NCBI RefSeq assembly: GCF_013276795.1 | Contig: NZ_VMLR01000003.1 | Location: forward strand, 310,001-374,000 | DNA length: 64,000 nt | Origin: Streptococcus sp. 2342 | GTDB lineage: Bacteria > Bacillota > Bacilli > Lactobacillales > Streptococcaceae | Direction: 5' to 3' | Shown here: in pieces, positions 45,950-56,261 of the stretch | How positions within the stretch are numbered: the stretch's first letter is position 1 | Layout of the letters: each line of letters opens with the position of its first letter | Position numbers and translations under genes: made by a program | Notes under the pieces: model-generated | The model's input: only the letters and a program-made list of their open reading frames with translations | Told to the model about the DNA's origin: nothing | The model's database searches: none

Positions 45950-45957
45950 AGTCTTTT
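45938..45957 (+). terminator. Terminator after the S-component gene
   Basis: GGCTGG and CCAGTC pair (one G-U) around GCAA, followed by TTTTT. It sits in the downstream copy of the duplication. Confidence 0.75.
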
Positions 45958-46093
45958 TCGATGTTTATAGATTAGTGAGGCAAGTAAGCTAGGATAAGAA
46001 TCTTTTGGGCGCTAAGATTTTAAGAGAAGAGACTGCAAGAAGGGCTTGATTTATGATAAAATAGAAGTCTAAGAAGCGAATGAAGAGAGTAAG

Positions 46094-47776
46094 ATGAAAG
46101 AAGCTATAATTGAGTGGAAGGATTTCTCTTTCCGGTATGAAACACAACAAGAACCGACCTTGCAAGGGGTGGACTTGACCATTTACAAGGGAGAGAAAGT
46201 CTTAATTGTTGGGCCATCTGGGTCAGGTAAGTCTACCTTGGGTCAGTGTTTGAATGGGATTATTCCCAATATTTACAAGGGTCAAACGTCTGGAGAATTT
46301 TTGATCAAGGGCCAAGCCGCCTTTGATATGAGCATCTATGATAAATCTCATCTAGTCAGCACAGTTTTACAGGATACAGATGGGCAGTTTATCGGTTTAT
46401 CCGTGGCAGAGGATTTGGCTTTTGCTCTGGAAAATGATGTGAAAGCTCTAGATGAGATGAAAAGTCGTGTTCATAAATGGGCTGAAAAGCTGGACCTTCT
46501 TTCTTTACTGTCTCAGCGTCCTCAGGATTTGTCTGGTGGTCAAAAGCAGCGAGTTAGTCTAGCTGGTGTCTTGATTGATGAGAGTCCGATTCTCCTGTTT
46601 GATGAGCCACTCGCCAATCTAGATCCCAAGTCAGGTCAGGATATTATCGAATTGATTGATCAGATTCATAAGGAGGAGGGGACGACGACTCTTATTATCG
46701 AGCACCGTTTGGAGGATGTTCTGCATCGCCCTGTCGATCGGATTGTCTTGATAAACGATGGTCGTATCCTCTTTAATGGGAGTCCTGACCAGTTACTGGC
46801 GACTGATTTATTGACCCAAAATGGGATTCGGGAACCCCTTTATCTAACGACTCTCCGTCAATTAGGTGTGGATTTAGCTAAGGAAGAACAATTAGCAAAT
46901 TTGGACAATTTGTCTATCTCAAAAGGTCAGGTTCAGCTGCAGAATGAACTGGCAAAAGACCCCCCAGAATTGACGTCACTTTTTAGACTAGAGGATGTTT
47001 CTTTTTCTTATGATGATAGACCGATTTTAAAATCCCTACATTTAGATATTAAAAAGGGTGAAAAGATTGCCATTGTCGGAAAAAATGGAGCAGGGAAATC
47101 AACTCTAGCCAAGGCCATAAGTAGCTTTATCCAGACGGAAGGTCGCTATCTGTGGGAAGGGCAGGATATCAAAGGAGATTCTGTTGCAGAGCGGGCGGAA
47201 CGAGTAGGCTATGTGCTGCAAAATCCCAATCAAATGATTTCAGCCAATATGATTTTTGATGAGGTGGCTCTGGGACTACGTTTGCGAGGTGTGGACGAGC
47301 AGGAAATTGAAACGAGAGTCTATGAAACCTTGAGAATTTGTGGTCTCTATGAATTCCGTAATTGGCCCATTTCTGCCCTGTCATTTGGTCAGAAAAAACG
47401 TGTGACTATTGCATCGATTTTGGTCTTAGGGGCTGAAATTATTCTCTTAGATGAACCGACAGCAGGTCAAGACCAGAAGAACTATACTGAGATTATGGAA
47501 TTTCTCGAAGAACTGCATCAAAAAGGGCATACCATTGTCATGATTACGCATGATATGCAATTGATGCTGGATTATTCAGACCGAGCCCTTGTCATGGTGG
47601 ATGGGGAATTGATTGCTGATACTGATCCAGCTAGTCTGTTGAGCAATCCTGAGCTGTTAGTAAAAGCCAATCTAAAAGAAACTTCAATCTTCAACTTGGC
47701 TAAAAAACTAGACGTGGATCCACTTGCTTTAACGGCATTTTACAAAGAAAGGAGAGAAGGATGCAAGCTAAATTAA
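46094..47776 (+). CDS. ECF transporter duplicated ATPase (YkoD-like)
   Basis: 560 residues carrying two complete ATPase domains in one chain. First: Walker [10 protein letters not shown], signature [15 protein letters not shown], Walker [14 protein letters not shown]. Second (from about residue 300): [24 protein letters not shown] and [12 protein letters not shown]. Most ECF modules use two separate proteins for these (EcfA1, EcfA2), so this is the fused form. It powers uptake with the S component and EcfT. The start of ecfT lies inside its 3' end (16 bases overlap). Confidence 0.92.
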   Translation: MKEAIIEWKDFSFRYETQQEPTLQGVDLTIYKGEKVLIVGPSGSGKSTLGQCLNGIIPNIYKGQTSGEFLIKGQAAFDMSIYDKSHLVSTVLQDTDGQFIGLSVAEDLAFALENDVKALDEMKSRVHKWAEKLDLLSLLSQRPQDLSGGQKQRVSLAGVLIDESPILLFDEPLANLDPKSGQDIIELIDQIHKEEGTTTLIIEHRLEDVLHRPVDRIVLINDGRILFNGSPDQLLATDLLTQNGIREPLYLTTLRQLGVDLAKEEQLANLDNLSISKGQVQLQNELAKDPPELTSLFRLEDVSFSYDDRPILKSLHLDIKKGEKIAIVGKNGAGKSTLAKAISSFIQTEGRYLWEGQDIKGDSVAERAERVGYVLQNPNQMISANMIFDEVALGLRLRGVDEQEIETRVYETLRICGLYEFRNWPISALSFGQKKRVTIASILVLGAEIILLDEPTAGQDQKNYTEIMEFLEELHQKGHTIVMITHDMQLMLDYSDRALVMVDGELIADTDPASLLSNPELLVKANLKETSIFNLAKKLDVDPLALTAFYKERREGCKLN

Positions 47777-48591
47777 TCGGTTACCAGCACAGAGATACTG
47801 TGATTCATCGCTTGTCAGGAGCTGGAAAACTTCTCTTTTTCATCCTCGTGTCATTGGCGGCCATGATTAGCTATGATACCAGACTGCTTGTTCTGATTGC
47901 CATCTTTTCGGTCTTTCTCCTCTATTTGTCAGAAATCCGTTTTAAAGATGTTTCCTTTGTAGCAGTTTTTGCGACGGTATTTGCCGTTTTAAACGTCTTG
48001 ATGGTCTATCTCTTTTCTCCCGAGTATGGGGTTGGACTTTACGGAGAGAGAAGTGTGATTTGGCAGGGAATCGGTGCCTACACTCTGACCAGCCAAGAGC
48101 TCTTTTATCTGCTAAATTTGGCCATTAAGTACCTTTGCACCATTCCTCTGGCTATTATCTTTTTGATGACAACCCACCCTAGTCAGTTTGCTTCCAGTTT
48201 AAATCAAATTGGTGTGCCTTACAAGATTGCCTATTCAGTCAGCCTGACTTTGCGCTATATTCCAGATTTGCAGGAAGAATTCTTTACCATCAAGATGTCT
48301 CAGGAAGCGCGTGGGATGGAATTATCCAAGAAAGCTTCTCTTATGCAACGAATCAAAGGCAATCTGCGCATTATCACGCCCTTGATTTTTAGCTCGCTAG
48401 AACGCATTGATACCATCGCGACCGCCATGGAACTTCGCCGCTTTGGGAAAGAGAAAAAACGCACTTGGTATAGTTATCAGGCCTTGAAAAAAGGAGATTA
48501 TATTACCTTGCTCTTGGCAGCTGTATTTTTAGTAGCTAGTTTACTACTTATCTTGCAGAATTACGGACGATTTTACAACCCTTGGAAATAG
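47761..48591 (+). CDS. ecfT: ECF transporter T component
   Basis: 276 residues, with five or so membrane helices, and the cytosolic coupling motif AMELRRFG (Ala-Arg-Gly-like box: SQEARGMEL near residue 180 and [10 protein letters not shown] near residue 222). It couples the ATPases to the S component. It has GGAGAGAAGG before its ATG, inside the ATPase gene. Because pneumococci also carry a separate shared ECF module, this T component probably serves the local UPF0397 protein. Confidence 0.88.
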   Translation: MQAKLIGYQHRDTVIHRLSGAGKLLFFILVSLAAMISYDTRLLVLIAIFSVFLLYLSEIRFKDVSFVAVFATVFAVLNVLMVYLFSPEYGVGLYGERSVIWQGIGAYTLTSQELFYLLNLAIKYLCTIPLAIIFLMTTHPSQFASSLNQIGVPYKIAYSVSLTLRYIPDLQEEFFTIKMSQEARGMELSKKASLMQRIKGNLRIITPLIFSSLERIDTIATAMELRRFGKEKKRTWYSYQALKKGDYITLLLAAVFLVASLLLILQNYGRFYNPWK

Positions 48592-48624
48592 CTTGAAAAA
48601 ATTGAAAAAATCAAGTCGTTTCTA

Positions 48625-48760
48625 TTGACAATGATTCTGAAAGTGTTATACTAAGAAAGTAGTTTCGCTGATTTACTTCAAACCTGTTGTGAGGTAAGTT
48701 AACGATGCCTTAACCACGCTGTTTGCTGAGCTTGACTCCGGGCAGTGTGGCTATTTTTTT
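48625..48760 (+). promoter_or_regulatory. trmL promoter and structured leader with terminator-like hairpin
   Basis: TTGACA (48625-48630), 16 bases and TATACT (48647-48652). The leader folds: GTTAA/TTAAC around 48697-48712, then CCACGCTG (48714-48721) with CAGTGTGG (48743-48750) followed by CTATTTTTTT. The hairpin ends 24 bases before the trmL start. It may be an attenuator or the end of a small RNA. It matches no riboswitch that I recognise. Confidence 0.6.
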
Positions 48761-48783
48761 GCAATGGTGAAAGGAAGCAAGTC

Positions 48784-49287
48784 ATGACAAATCACATTGT
48801 ATTATTTGAACCTCAAATTCCACAAAATACAGGTAATATCGCGCGTACTTGCGCTGCGACCAATTCTCCTCTCCACATCATCAAGCCTATGGGCTTTCCT
48901 ATCGATGACCGCAAGATGAAGCGGGCTGGATTGGATTATTGGGATAAGCTAGAGATTTATTTTTACGAGAGTTTGGAAGATTTTATGTCCCAGATGAAGG
49001 GAAAACTCTATCTGATTTCGAAATTCGCGGAAAAAGTCTATTCTGAGGTGGATTTATCGACTGACGAGGACCACTATTTTCTCTTTGGACGTGAAGACAA
49101 GGGTTTGCCGGAGGACTTTATGCGCGAACATCCTGAGAAAGCTCTTCGTATTCCTATGAATGATGAACACGTTCGCAGTCTCAATGTGTCTAATACCGTC
49201 TGCATGATTGTCTATGAGGCTCTCCGCCAGCAGAATTTTGCAGGTCTTGAGCTCGTTCATACCTATGAAGTGGATAAATTGAAATAA
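48784..49287 (+). CDS. trmL: tRNA (cytidine/uridine-34-2'-O)-methyltransferase
   Basis: 167 residues from ATG 48784 after GGAAG. SPOUT family: [25 protein letters not shown] at the start, the knot region [12 protein letters not shown] and [26 protein letters not shown], which form the SAM-binding knot. It methylates the wobble base of certain leucine tRNAs. Its expression is preceded by a leader with a possible terminator and it has its own terminator at 49312-49336. Confidence 0.92.
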   Translation: MTNHIVLFEPQIPQNTGNIARTCAATNSPLHIIKPMGFPIDDRKMKRAGLDYWDKLEIYFYESLEDFMSQMKGKLYLISKFAEKVYSEVDLSTDEDHYFLFGREDKGLPEDFMREHPEKALRIPMNDEHVRSLNVSNTVCMIVYEALRQQNFAGLELVHTYEVDKLK

Positions 49288-49311
49288 AAAATGAAAATGA
49301 AAATAAACAAA

Positions 49312-49336
49312 ATGCTTGCGCTTGCAAGCGTTTTTT
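49312..49336 (+). terminator. Terminator of trmL
   Basis: GCTTGC and GCAAGC pair around GCTT, followed by GTTTTTT. The bases extend as a longer symmetric stem. Confidence 0.8.
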
Positions 49337-49351
49337 GTTATGATAAAAGAG

Positions 49352-49580
49352 TCTTCAGGGCAGGGTGTGATTCCCGACCGGCGGTGACTTTAACTAGGAA
49401 ATGATCTTTTCCTTTTATACTTTGTTGACAAGCTTTGCCTAACCAGAAGTTATGCCTACAGCTTGTCGCCTAGTCTAAAAGAAAAATCTCTATTTCCTTC
49501 TCTTTAAAGAAGTCCGCGAGCGCAAGCTGATGTGGTGAGATTCCACAACCGACAGTATAGTCTGGATGGGAGAAGACGAA
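49352..49580 (+). ncRNA. FMN riboswitch upstream of ribU
   Basis: The conserved RFN elements are visible: TCAGGGCAGGGTG start, CCGACCGGCGGTGA, AGTCCGCGAGCG, TGATGTGGTGAGATTCC, ACCGACAGTATAGTC and GGATGGGAGAAGA. An inserted stem-rich stretch of roughly 120 bases lies between GCGGTGA and AGTCCGCG, so the element is longer than usual. It controls the riboflavin transporter gene in response to FMN. Confidence 0.92.
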
Positions 49581-49744
49581 AGAATAGCTTTGTCTGTTCT
49601 GATAGATTTATAGCTAAACTGTAACCGCTTGCTTGAATTTCCTTAATAGAGTGAGAGGGAACTTTTGGGATATAAAAAGTGAGAATAGATAGAGGAATCC
49701 TTTCTAACTTCTTCTGATTTTATAGAAAATTGGAGGAACCTGTT

Positions 49745-50308
49745 ATGACAAACACACGTAGACTTTCGACCATTGCGATTTTATCAGCCATCTCATTTGT
49801 GCTGATGTACTTTGACTTTCCGCTTTTACCAGCGGCGTCCTTCCTCAAGATCGAATTTAGTATCTTGCCAGTCCTTGTTGGTCTGGTGGTCATGGATTTG
49901 CCTGCTGCTCTAGGAGTTCTCTTGCTTCGCTCACTCTTGAAATTGCTTCTTAACAGTCAGGGAGTGAATACTTACATTGGCTTGCCTATGAATATCGTAG
50001 CTTTGGGAGTTTTTGTCATCGTATTTGCTTTGATTTGGAAAAAGGAACGGACAACCCTTCGTTTCCTACTAGGCTCTCTAGCTGGGACTATTGGTTTAAC
50101 TGTGGCAATGTTGGTTCTCAACTATGTTTACGCTGTTCCTTTGTACGCTAAGTTTGCTAACTTTGATATTGGAAAAATTTTGGGACTTTCCAACTACCTA
50201 ATGACTATGGTGTTGCCTTTTAACTTGATTGAGGGTGTCATCTTTTCCGTTTCATTCTGGTTGTTGTATGTTCTCTTGAAACCAACCTTGAAACATTATG
50301 AGAGATAA
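49745..50308 (+). CDS. ribU: Riboflavin ECF transporter S component
   Basis: 187 residues from ATG 49745 behind GGAGG. It has six membrane helices; the start TNTRRLSTIAILSAISFVLMYFDFPLLP and IEFSILPVLVGLVVM are RibU-typical. It binds riboflavin and works with a shared ECF module encoded elsewhere. The upstream FMN riboswitch confirms the substrate. The stop codon lies 11 bases inside the following PAP2 gene. Confidence 0.93.
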   Translation: MTNTRRLSTIAILSAISFVLMYFDFPLLPAASFLKIEFSILPVLVGLVVMDLPAALGVLLLRSLLKLLLNSQGVNTYIGLPMNIVALGVFVIVFALIWKKERTTLRFLLGSLAGTIGLTVAMLVLNYVYAVPLYAKFANFDIGKILGLSNYLMTMVLPFNLIEGVIFSVSFWLLYVLLKPTLKHYER

Positions 50309-50948
50309 ACAAACATTTTTAATGAAGGGCAGTTTTGCCCTTTTACTTTTCGTTATTCTTGGTTACATGGTCAAATTTTACCCTGAAACGCTGGTCGGTT
50401 TTGACCAACCGATACAGACTGCCGTTCGAGGAGACTTGCCAGATTACTTGACTATTCTTTTCCGAGCCATCACACGCTTGATTGATATTCCGGTGATTAT
50501 CACTTGGGTTGTCATTACAGCTTTTGTCTTTTATCGTAAGCGATGGAAGATAGAAAGTTTCTTCATGCTGGGAAATCTGGCTTTGGCAGGTCTTTTAATC
50601 GTGACCTTTAAAAATATCTACCAGCGCCCACGACCAGATATCTTACACTTGGTAGAGGAGAAGGGATTTTCCTTTCCAAGCGGCCATTCTCTGGCTGTAA
50701 CCTTGATGGTCGGTTCTCTGATTGTCATTCTCAGTCAACGGATGAAAGATCCAGTCTGGAGAAAAGTAGTACAAATCGTCCTTGGCCTCTACCTAGTTAG
50801 TGTGCTGGTATCAAGAGTCTATCTAGGAGTTCACTACCCATCAGACGTCCTTGCCAGTCTCTGTCTGGGTTTGGGAGTCCTGTTTATCGAATTTCCCTTC
50901 TATGACAAGCTCCGCTTCCAATGGCGATTTAAAGGCAAGCAGAAGTGA
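50298..50948 (+). CDS. PAP2 family membrane phosphatase, second copy
   Basis: 216 residues, with an N-terminal membrane helix and PAP2 motifs KNIYQRPRPD (KxxxxxxRP), FPSGHSLAVT (PSGH) and SRVYLGVHYPSDVLA. All three motifs are intact. It dephosphorylates a lipid phosphate at the membrane. It overlaps ribU by 11 bases, so it is in that operon. Homologue of SP_0489, from memory. Confidence 0.9.
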   Translation: MRDKQTFLMKGSFALLLFVILGYMVKFYPETLVGFDQPIQTAVRGDLPDYLTILFRAITRLIDIPVIITWVVITAFVFYRKRWKIESFFMLGNLALAGLLIVTFKNIYQRPRPDILHLVEEKGFSFPSGHSLAVTLMVGSLIVILSQRMKDPVWRKVVQIVLGLYLVSVLVSRVYLGVHYPSDVLASLCLGLGVLFIEFPFYDKLRFQWRFKGKQK

Positions 50949-50975
50949 GTATCAAATTCCCTTGAGGAGAAAGAA

Positions 50976-51318
50976 ATGAAAGTCAGTATAGCAGATCTTC
51001 ATCCTACTCAACTATATTTATCAGAAAAGAAACTGCTTGTTGATTACAGATGGGCATCACAGGGCTTATCAGACTTTATTGGCAGGTAGGGATACGATTT
51101 CTGCTGAGTGGGATAGAGATGGTGGTGATGAACTATATCATCTCTATGCGCAAGCCTGCGAAGAAAGAAAAATTTACTCTGTTCTGGATTTAAAAAATCA
51201 TATCTTAGCTAAAAATGAGTATGAAGCAAAATGGTATAACTGGTGTGATGGTTTTAATCAAGCAGCAACTCTTTTGTTGAAAAGGAAAGCAGATGAAACG
51301 GATTTTACAAATAGATAA
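50976..51318 (+). pseudogene. Broken ParB/sulfiredoxin-like protein
   Basis: The frame from ATG 50976 (behind GAGGAG) reads MKVSIADLHPTQLYLSEKKLL, then stops at about 51089. The remaining protein continues in another frame from about 51037: ITDGHHRAYQTLLAGRD, then AEWDRDGGDELYHLY. HxHRxxA-type motifs are typical of ParB-like nuclease or sulfiredoxin domains. A stretch of roughly 20 residues (the xIPVKxLDGxL linker expected between the parts) is missing, so an internal deletion plus frameshift has broken the gene. The fragment overlaps the next gene. Confidence 0.7.
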
Positions 51319-51772
51319 TGCACTGCGTCTTGTTCCTTATTATAAGGTCAATCATTGTGAAGAAGCTTTTGCTTGGTATCAGGATGTGAACTTGGTTCAC
51401 CTCGTAGATGGTGTGAAGAGACCTTATAGTCAAGAAACTTTGGAAGCTATGTATTCCCATTTGGATCAGCATGGTGAACTTTTTTGGATTGAAGTCAAGG
51501 AGAAGGGGGAATGGTTTCCAATTGGGGATGTTACACTATCTCAGGATAATCTCCCCATTGTGATTGGGAATTCCGATTACCAACATCGAGGACTTGGAAA
51601 AAAGATTCTAAGTGCTTTGATTGAATTGGCTCGAGTAAAAGGATGGAAAGAATTGAGAGTCAAGGAAATCTACACCTACAATCATGCTTCTAGGAGGTGT
51701 TTCAAGTCGCTTGGATTTGTGGAAAATGGAGCAACAGAAAAAGGAATGAGTTTTATATTGAAATTAGTCTAA
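51293..51772 (+). CDS. GNAT family N-acetyltransferase
   Basis: 159 residues. The acetyl-CoA motif is QHRGLGKKILSALIELA, and the C-terminal strand is FKSLGFVENG. The start ATG lies inside the 3' end of the broken ParB-like gene, as if the two were once coupled; AAAGGA precedes it. The acceptor is unknown. A phenylalanine T-box leader for pheS begins 67 bases downstream of its end. Confidence 0.85.
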   Translation: MKRILQIDNALRLVPYYKVNHCEEAFAWYQDVNLVHLVDGVKRPYSQETLEAMYSHLDQHGELFWIEVKEKGEWFPIGDVTLSQDNLPIVIGNSDYQHRGLGKKILSALIELARVKGWKELRVKEIYTYNHASRRCFKSLGFVENGATEKGMSFILKLV

Positions 51773-51778
51773 TCTAAC

Positions 51779-51807
51779 TTGTTTTTTAACTAAAAATCTG
51801 ATAAACT
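51779..51807 (+). promoter_or_regulatory. Promoter of pheS operon
   Basis: TTGTTT (51779-51784), 17 bases and TAAACT (51802-51807), directly upstream of the T-box leader. Confidence 0.7.
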
Positions 51808-51829
51808 ATGTAGTAATTGAATAGAAATC

Positions 51830-52010
51830 TGCAAGACTAGTAACTCAAGGGAAGTATATCAGGGAGGAGAGCCGTGACTGCAAGCTCTCTATATGAAAGC
51901 TGGGTGAATTCACTTGCGCATGGATTTAGAAATGAAGGTCTGACTTGTCAGATGAAAACGGATGGTACCGCGTGTCAACGCTCCGAGTGGAGTTTTTGGC
52001 ATGTGGTTTT
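51830..52010 (+). ncRNA. T-box leader (phenylalanine) of pheS
   Basis: The T-box sequence TGGTACCGCG (51963-51972) is present; the GAATTC in the specifier loop gives the codon TTC (51909-51911), which is Phe. Terminator arms CTCC/GGAG with a T tract occur at 51978-51998. Uncharged tRNA-Phe would stabilise the antiterminator and turn on pheS, GNAT and pheT. Confidence 0.92.
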
Positions 52011-52042
52011 CTTTTTATCTACGAGCGACTGATGGAGGAATT

Positions 52043-53089
52043 ATGTCAACTATTGAAGAACAATTAAAAGCGCTTCGCGAAGAAACGCTGGCTAGCTTGA
52101 AGCAGATTACTGCTGAAAATGAAAAAGAGATGCAAGAATTGCGTGTCTCAGTCCTTGGTAAAAAAGGTTCGCTCACTGAAATCCTCAAAGGGATGAAAGA
52201 TGTCTCTGCTGAGATGCGTCCAATTATTGGGAAACACGTCAATGAAGCTCGTGATGTCTTGACAGCTGCTTTTGAAGAAACAGCTAAACTATTGGAAGAA
52301 AAGAAAGTCGCGGCTCAACTGGCTAGCGAGAGTATCGATGTGACACTTCCAGGTCGTCCAGTTGCGACTGGTCACCGTCATGTTTTGACACAAACCAGTG
52401 AGGAAATCGAAGATATTTTCATTGGGATGGGTTACCAAGTCGTGGATGGTTTTGAAGTGGAGCAAGACTACTATAACTTTGAACGTATGAACCTTCCCAA
52501 AGACCACCCAGCCCGTGATATGCAGGACACATTCTATATCACAGAAGAAATCTTACTCCGTACTCACACGTCTCCAGTTCAAGCGCGTGCTATGGATGCC
52601 CATGATTTTTCAAAAGGTCCTTTGAAGATGATCTCGCCAGGGCGTGTCTTCCGTCGTGATACGGACGATGCGACCCACAGTCACCAGTTCCACCAAATTG
52701 AAGGCTTGGTTGTTGGGAAAAACATCTCTATGGCTGACCTTCAAGGAACCCTTCAGTTGATTGTCCAAAAAATGTTCGGTGAAGAGCGTCAAATTCGTTT
52801 GCGTCCATCTTACTTCCCATTCACAGAGCCATCTGTTGAGGTGGATGTTTCTTGCTTCAAGTGTGGTGGAGAAGGCTGTAACGTATGTAAGAAAACTGGT
52901 TGGATCGAAATTATGGGGGCCGGTATGGTTCACCCACGTGTCCTTGAAATGAGTGGCATCGATGCGACTGTTTACTCTGGCTTTGCCTTTGGTCTTGGAC
53001 AAGAGCGTGTAGCTATGCTCCGTTATGGAATCAACGATATCCGTGGATTCTACCAAGGAGATGTCCGCTTCTCAGAACAGTTTAAATAA
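52043..53089 (+). CDS. pheS: Phenylalanyl-tRNA synthetase alpha subunit
   Basis: 348 residues from ATG 52043, behind GGAGGAA; an upstream in-frame ATG in the leader is not used. The N-terminal coiled coil is followed by the class II catalytic core: HPLTQ-like [15 protein letters not shown], the motif 2 region [21 protein letters not shown] and motif 3 [14 protein letters not shown]. It attaches Phe to tRNA with PheT. Its stop codon shares its last base with the following GNAT start. Confidence 0.97.
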   Translation: MSTIEEQLKALREETLASLKQITAENEKEMQELRVSVLGKKGSLTEILKGMKDVSAEMRPIIGKHVNEARDVLTAAFEETAKLLEEKKVAAQLASESIDVTLPGRPVATGHRHVLTQTSEEIEDIFIGMGYQVVDGFEVEQDYYNFERMNLPKDHPARDMQDTFYITEEILLRTHTSPVQARAMDAHDFSKGPLKMISPGRVFRRDTDDATHSHQFHQIEGLVVGKNISMADLQGTLQLIVQKMFGEERQIRLRPSYFPFTEPSVEVDVSCFKCGGEGCNVCKKTGWIEIMGAGMVHPRVLEMSGIDATVYSGFAFGLGQERVAMLRYGINDIRGFYQGDVRFSEQFK

Positions 53090-53598
53090 TGATTAGAAAA
53101 GTAGAAATGGCAGATGTTGAGGTGTTGTCCAAAATTGCCAAACAAACCTTTCATGAAACATTTGCTCATGATAATACGGAAGAGCAGTTACAGGAATACT
53201 TTGAAGAGGCTTATAGTCTGAGAACTTTGTCAACTGAGTTGGAAAATCCTGACTCCGAAACCTATTTCATTATGCATGAAGATGAGATAGCTGGTTTTCT
53301 CAAAGTCAACTGGGGAAGTGCTCAGACTGAGAGAGAATTAGAGGATGCTTTTGAAATTCAACGCCTCTATGTGCTACAAAAATTCCAAGGATTTGGACTA
53401 GGTAAGCAACTGTTTGAATTCGCTCTTGAACTTGCTACAAAAAATAGTTTTTCCTGGGTTTGGTTAGGTGTTTGGGAGCATAATACAAAAGCTCAAGCGT
53501 TTTATAATCGATATGGTTTTGAAAAATTTAGCCAACATCATTTTATGGTTGGTCAAAAAGTAGACACGGATTGGTTACTGAGAAAGAAATTAAGGTAA
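53089..53598 (+). CDS. GNAT family N-acetyltransferase between pheS and pheT
   Basis: 169 residues, with the acetyl-CoA motif VLQKFQGFGLGKQLFEFALELA (residues about 90-110) and HNTKAQAFYNRYGFEKF near the C terminus. Its ATG overlaps the last base of the pheS stop, so it is translated with PheS. This insertion between the two synthetase subunits is typical of pneumococcus and close relatives (SP_0580, from memory). Substrate unknown. Confidence 0.9.
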   Translation: MIRKVEMADVEVLSKIAKQTFHETFAHDNTEEQLQEYFEEAYSLRTLSTELENPDSETYFIMHEDEIAGFLKVNWGSAQTERELEDAFEIQRLYVLQKFQGFGLGKQLFEFALELATKNSFSWVWLGVWEHNTKAQAFYNRYGFEKFSQHHFMVGQKVDTDWLLRKKLR

Positions 53599-53674
53599 GA
53601 AGATGATTCTTCTATTGAAATGATAGGAAAGGAAAAGAACTAGAGTGGCAACTGTCATTCTGGAGAACTAAATT

Positions 53675-56080
53675 ATGCTTGTATCTTATAAATGGTTAAA
53701 AGAATTGGTGGACATTGATGTGCCATCACAAGAGTTGGCTGAAAAAATGTCAACTACAGGGATCGAGGTCGAAGGTGTCGAATCACCTGCTGCTGGTCTC
53801 TCAAAAATTGTCGTAGGTGAGGTCTTGTCTTGCGAAGATGTGCCAGAAACTCACCTCCATGTTTGTCAGGTTAACGTTGGCGAAGAAGAAGCCCGTCAAA
53901 TCGTCTGTGGTGCCCCAAATGTGCGTGCTGGTATCAAGGTTATGGTGGCTCTTCCAGGAGCTCGCATCGCTGACAACTACAAAATCAAAAAAGGGAAAAT
54001 CCGCGGTCTTGAGTCACTTGGGATGATCTGTTCACTTGGTGAATTGGGAATTTCTGACTCAGTTGTGCCTAAGGAATTCGCAGATGGCATCCAAATCTTG
54101 CCAGAAAATGCCGTTCCAGGTGAGGAAGTCTTCTCATATCTAGACTTGGATGATGAAATCATCGAACTTTCAATTACACCTAACCGTGCAGATGCCCTTT
54201 CTATGCGTGGGGTGGCTCACGAAGTGGCAGCCATCTATGACAAGGCAGTCAACTTTAAAGAATTTACTCTTTCAGAAACTGACCAAGCTGCAGCAGATGC
54301 TCTTTCTGTCAGCATTGAGACAGACAAGGCGCCTTACTATGCCGCTCGTATCTTGGACAATGTGACTATCGCACCAAGTCCACAATGGTTGCAAAATCTT
54401 CTTATGAATGAAGGTATCCGTCCAATCAATAACGTAGTGGACGTGACCAACTATATCCTGCTCTACTTTGGTCAACCTATGCATGCTTTTGACTTGGACA
54501 CCTTTGAAGGGACTGACATCCGTGTGCGTGAAGCGCGTGCTGGTGAAAAATTGGTGACTTTAGATGGTGAAGAACGTGACTTAGACGTGAATGACTTAGT
54601 TATAACTGTCGCAGACAAGCCAGTAGCCCTTGCAGGCGTCATGGGCAGTCAAGCAACAGAAATCTCTGAGAAATCTAGTCGTGTCGTCCTTGAAGCTGCA
54701 GTCTTCAACGGAAAATCTATCCGCAAGACCAGTGGTCGCCTGAATCTTCGTTCTGAGTCATCTTCTCGCTTTGAAAAAGGCATTAATGTGGCAACTGTTA
54801 ACGAAGCCCTTGATGCGGCGGCTAGCATGATTGCAGAACTTGCAGGTGCGACGGTGCGCAAAGGCATCGTTTCAGCAGGTGAACTTGATACTTCTGATGT
54901 GGAAGTTTCTTCAACCCTTGCTGATGTTAACCGTGTCCTTGGTACAGAACTTTCTTACGCGGATGTAGAAGACGTCTTCCGTCGTCTTGGATTTGGCCTT
55001 TCTGGAAATGCAGACAGCTTTACAGTCAGCGTTCCACGTCGTCGCTGGGATATCACTATCGAAGCAGACCTCTTTGAAGAAATCGCTCGTATCTATGGAT
55101 ATGATCGCTTGCCAACCAGTCTTCCAAAAGATGACGGTACAGCTGGTGAATTGACAGCCACACAAAAACTCCGCCGTCAAGTTCGTACTATTGCTGAAGG
55201 GGCAGGTTTGACAGAAATCATCACCTACGCTTTGACAACTCCTGAAAAAGCAGTTGAGTTTACGGCTCAACCAAGTAACCTTACTGAACTCATGTGGCCA
55301 ATGACCGTGGATCGTTCAGTCCTCCGTCAAAATATGATTTCTGGTATCCTAGATACAGTTGCTTACAATGTGGCTCGTAAGAACAAAAACTTGTCTCTTT
55401 ACGAGATTGGAAAAGTCTTTGAACAAACAGGCAATCCAAAAGAAGAACTTCCAAATGAGATTAATAGCTTTGCCTTTGCTTTGACAGGATTGGTTGCTGA
55501 AAAAGATTTCCAAACAGCAGCAGTTCCAGTTGATTTCTTCTATGCTAAGGGAATCCTTGAAGCGCTCTTTACTCGTTTGGGACTTGCAGTGACTTATACA
55601 GCAACATCTGAAATCGCTAGCCTTCATCCAGGTCGTACAGCTATGATTTCACTCGGTGACCAAGTTCTTGGTTTCCTTGGCCAAGTGCATCCAGTCACTG
55701 CCAAGGCTTACGATATTCCAGAAACTTATGTAGCAGAGCTCAACCTTTCAGCCATCGAAGCAGAGCTTCAGCCAGCTGCTCCATTTGTGGAAATCACGAA
55801 ATTCCCAGCAGTTAGCCGTGACGTTGCCCTTCTCCTCAAGGCAGAAGTGACTCACCAAGAAGTTGTGGATGCTATCCAAGCTGCCGGTGTGAAACGTTTG
55901 ACAGATATCAAACTCTTTGACGTCTTCTCAGGCGAAAAATTGGGACTTGGTATGAAGTCAATGGCCTATAGCTTGACCTTCCAAAATCCAGAAGATAGCT
56001 TAACGGACGAAGCAGTCGCACGCTATATGGAAAAAATCCAAGCGTCTCTCGAAGAAAAAGTCAATGCAGAAGTGCGTTAA
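53675..56080 (+). CDS. pheT: Phenylalanyl-tRNA synthetase beta subunit
   Basis: 801 residues, the normal bacterial length. Domain order: N-terminal OB/tRNA-binding domain ([23 protein letters not shown]), B3/B4 editing domain ([31 protein letters not shown]), B5 domain and the C-terminal anticodon-binding FDX-ACB domain ([17 protein letters not shown], then [15 protein letters not shown]). It recognises the tRNA and edits Tyr. It follows the GNAT gene by 77 bases; a weak GGAGA lies before the ATG. Confidence 0.97.
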   Translation: MLVSYKWLKELVDIDVPSQELAEKMSTTGIEVEGVESPAAGLSKIVVGEVLSCEDVPETHLHVCQVNVGEEEARQIVCGAPNVRAGIKVMVALPGARIADNYKIKKGKIRGLESLGMICSLGELGISDSVVPKEFADGIQILPENAVPGEEVFSYLDLDDEIIELSITPNRADALSMRGVAHEVAAIYDKAVNFKEFTLSETDQAAADALSVSIETDKAPYYAARILDNVTIAPSPQWLQNLLMNEGIRPINNVVDVTNYILLYFGQPMHAFDLDTFEGTDIRVREARAGEKLVTLDGEERDLDVNDLVITVADKPVALAGVMGSQATEISEKSSRVVLEAAVFNGKSIRKTSGRLNLRSESSSRFEKGINVATVNEALDAAASMIAELAGATVRKGIVSAGELDTSDVEVSSTLADVNRVLGTELSYADVEDVFRRLGFGLSGNADSFTVSVPRRRWDITIEADLFEEIARIYGYDRLPTSLPKDDGTAGELTATQKLRRQVRTIAEGAGLTEIITYALTTPEKAVEFTAQPSNLTELMWPMTVDRSVLRQNMISGILDTVAYNVARKNKNLSLYEIGKVFEQTGNPKEELPNEINSFAFALTGLVAEKDFQTAAVPVDFFYAKGILEALFTRLGLAVTYTATSEIASLHPGRTAMISLGDQVLGFLGQVHPVTAKAYDIPETYVAELNLSAIEAELQPAAPFVEITKFPAVSRDVALLLKAEVTHQEVVDAIQAAGVKRLTDIKLFDVFSGEKLGLGMKSMAYSLTFQNPEDSLTDEAVARYMEKIQASLEEKVNAEVR

Positions 56081-56085
56081 AATAT

Positions 56086-56112
56086 CAATCCATCCTCCGG
56101 GGTGGATTTTTT
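56086..56112 (+). terminator. Terminator of pheS-pheT operon
   Basis: AATCCATCC and GGGTGGATT pair around a small loop, followed by TTTTTC. Confidence 0.9.
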
Positions 56113-56261
56113 CTTTTCAAATAACAATTCAGGATCAAAAATAGACAGTTGAGGAGCAGAGTGGATAAATTAAGTTTACTACTGTATAATGGATTTATCA
56201 CTAAAAACGCTCCATGCCATATTTTACATAGCATTAGTCTTCTAAAAATGGACAGAAATCA

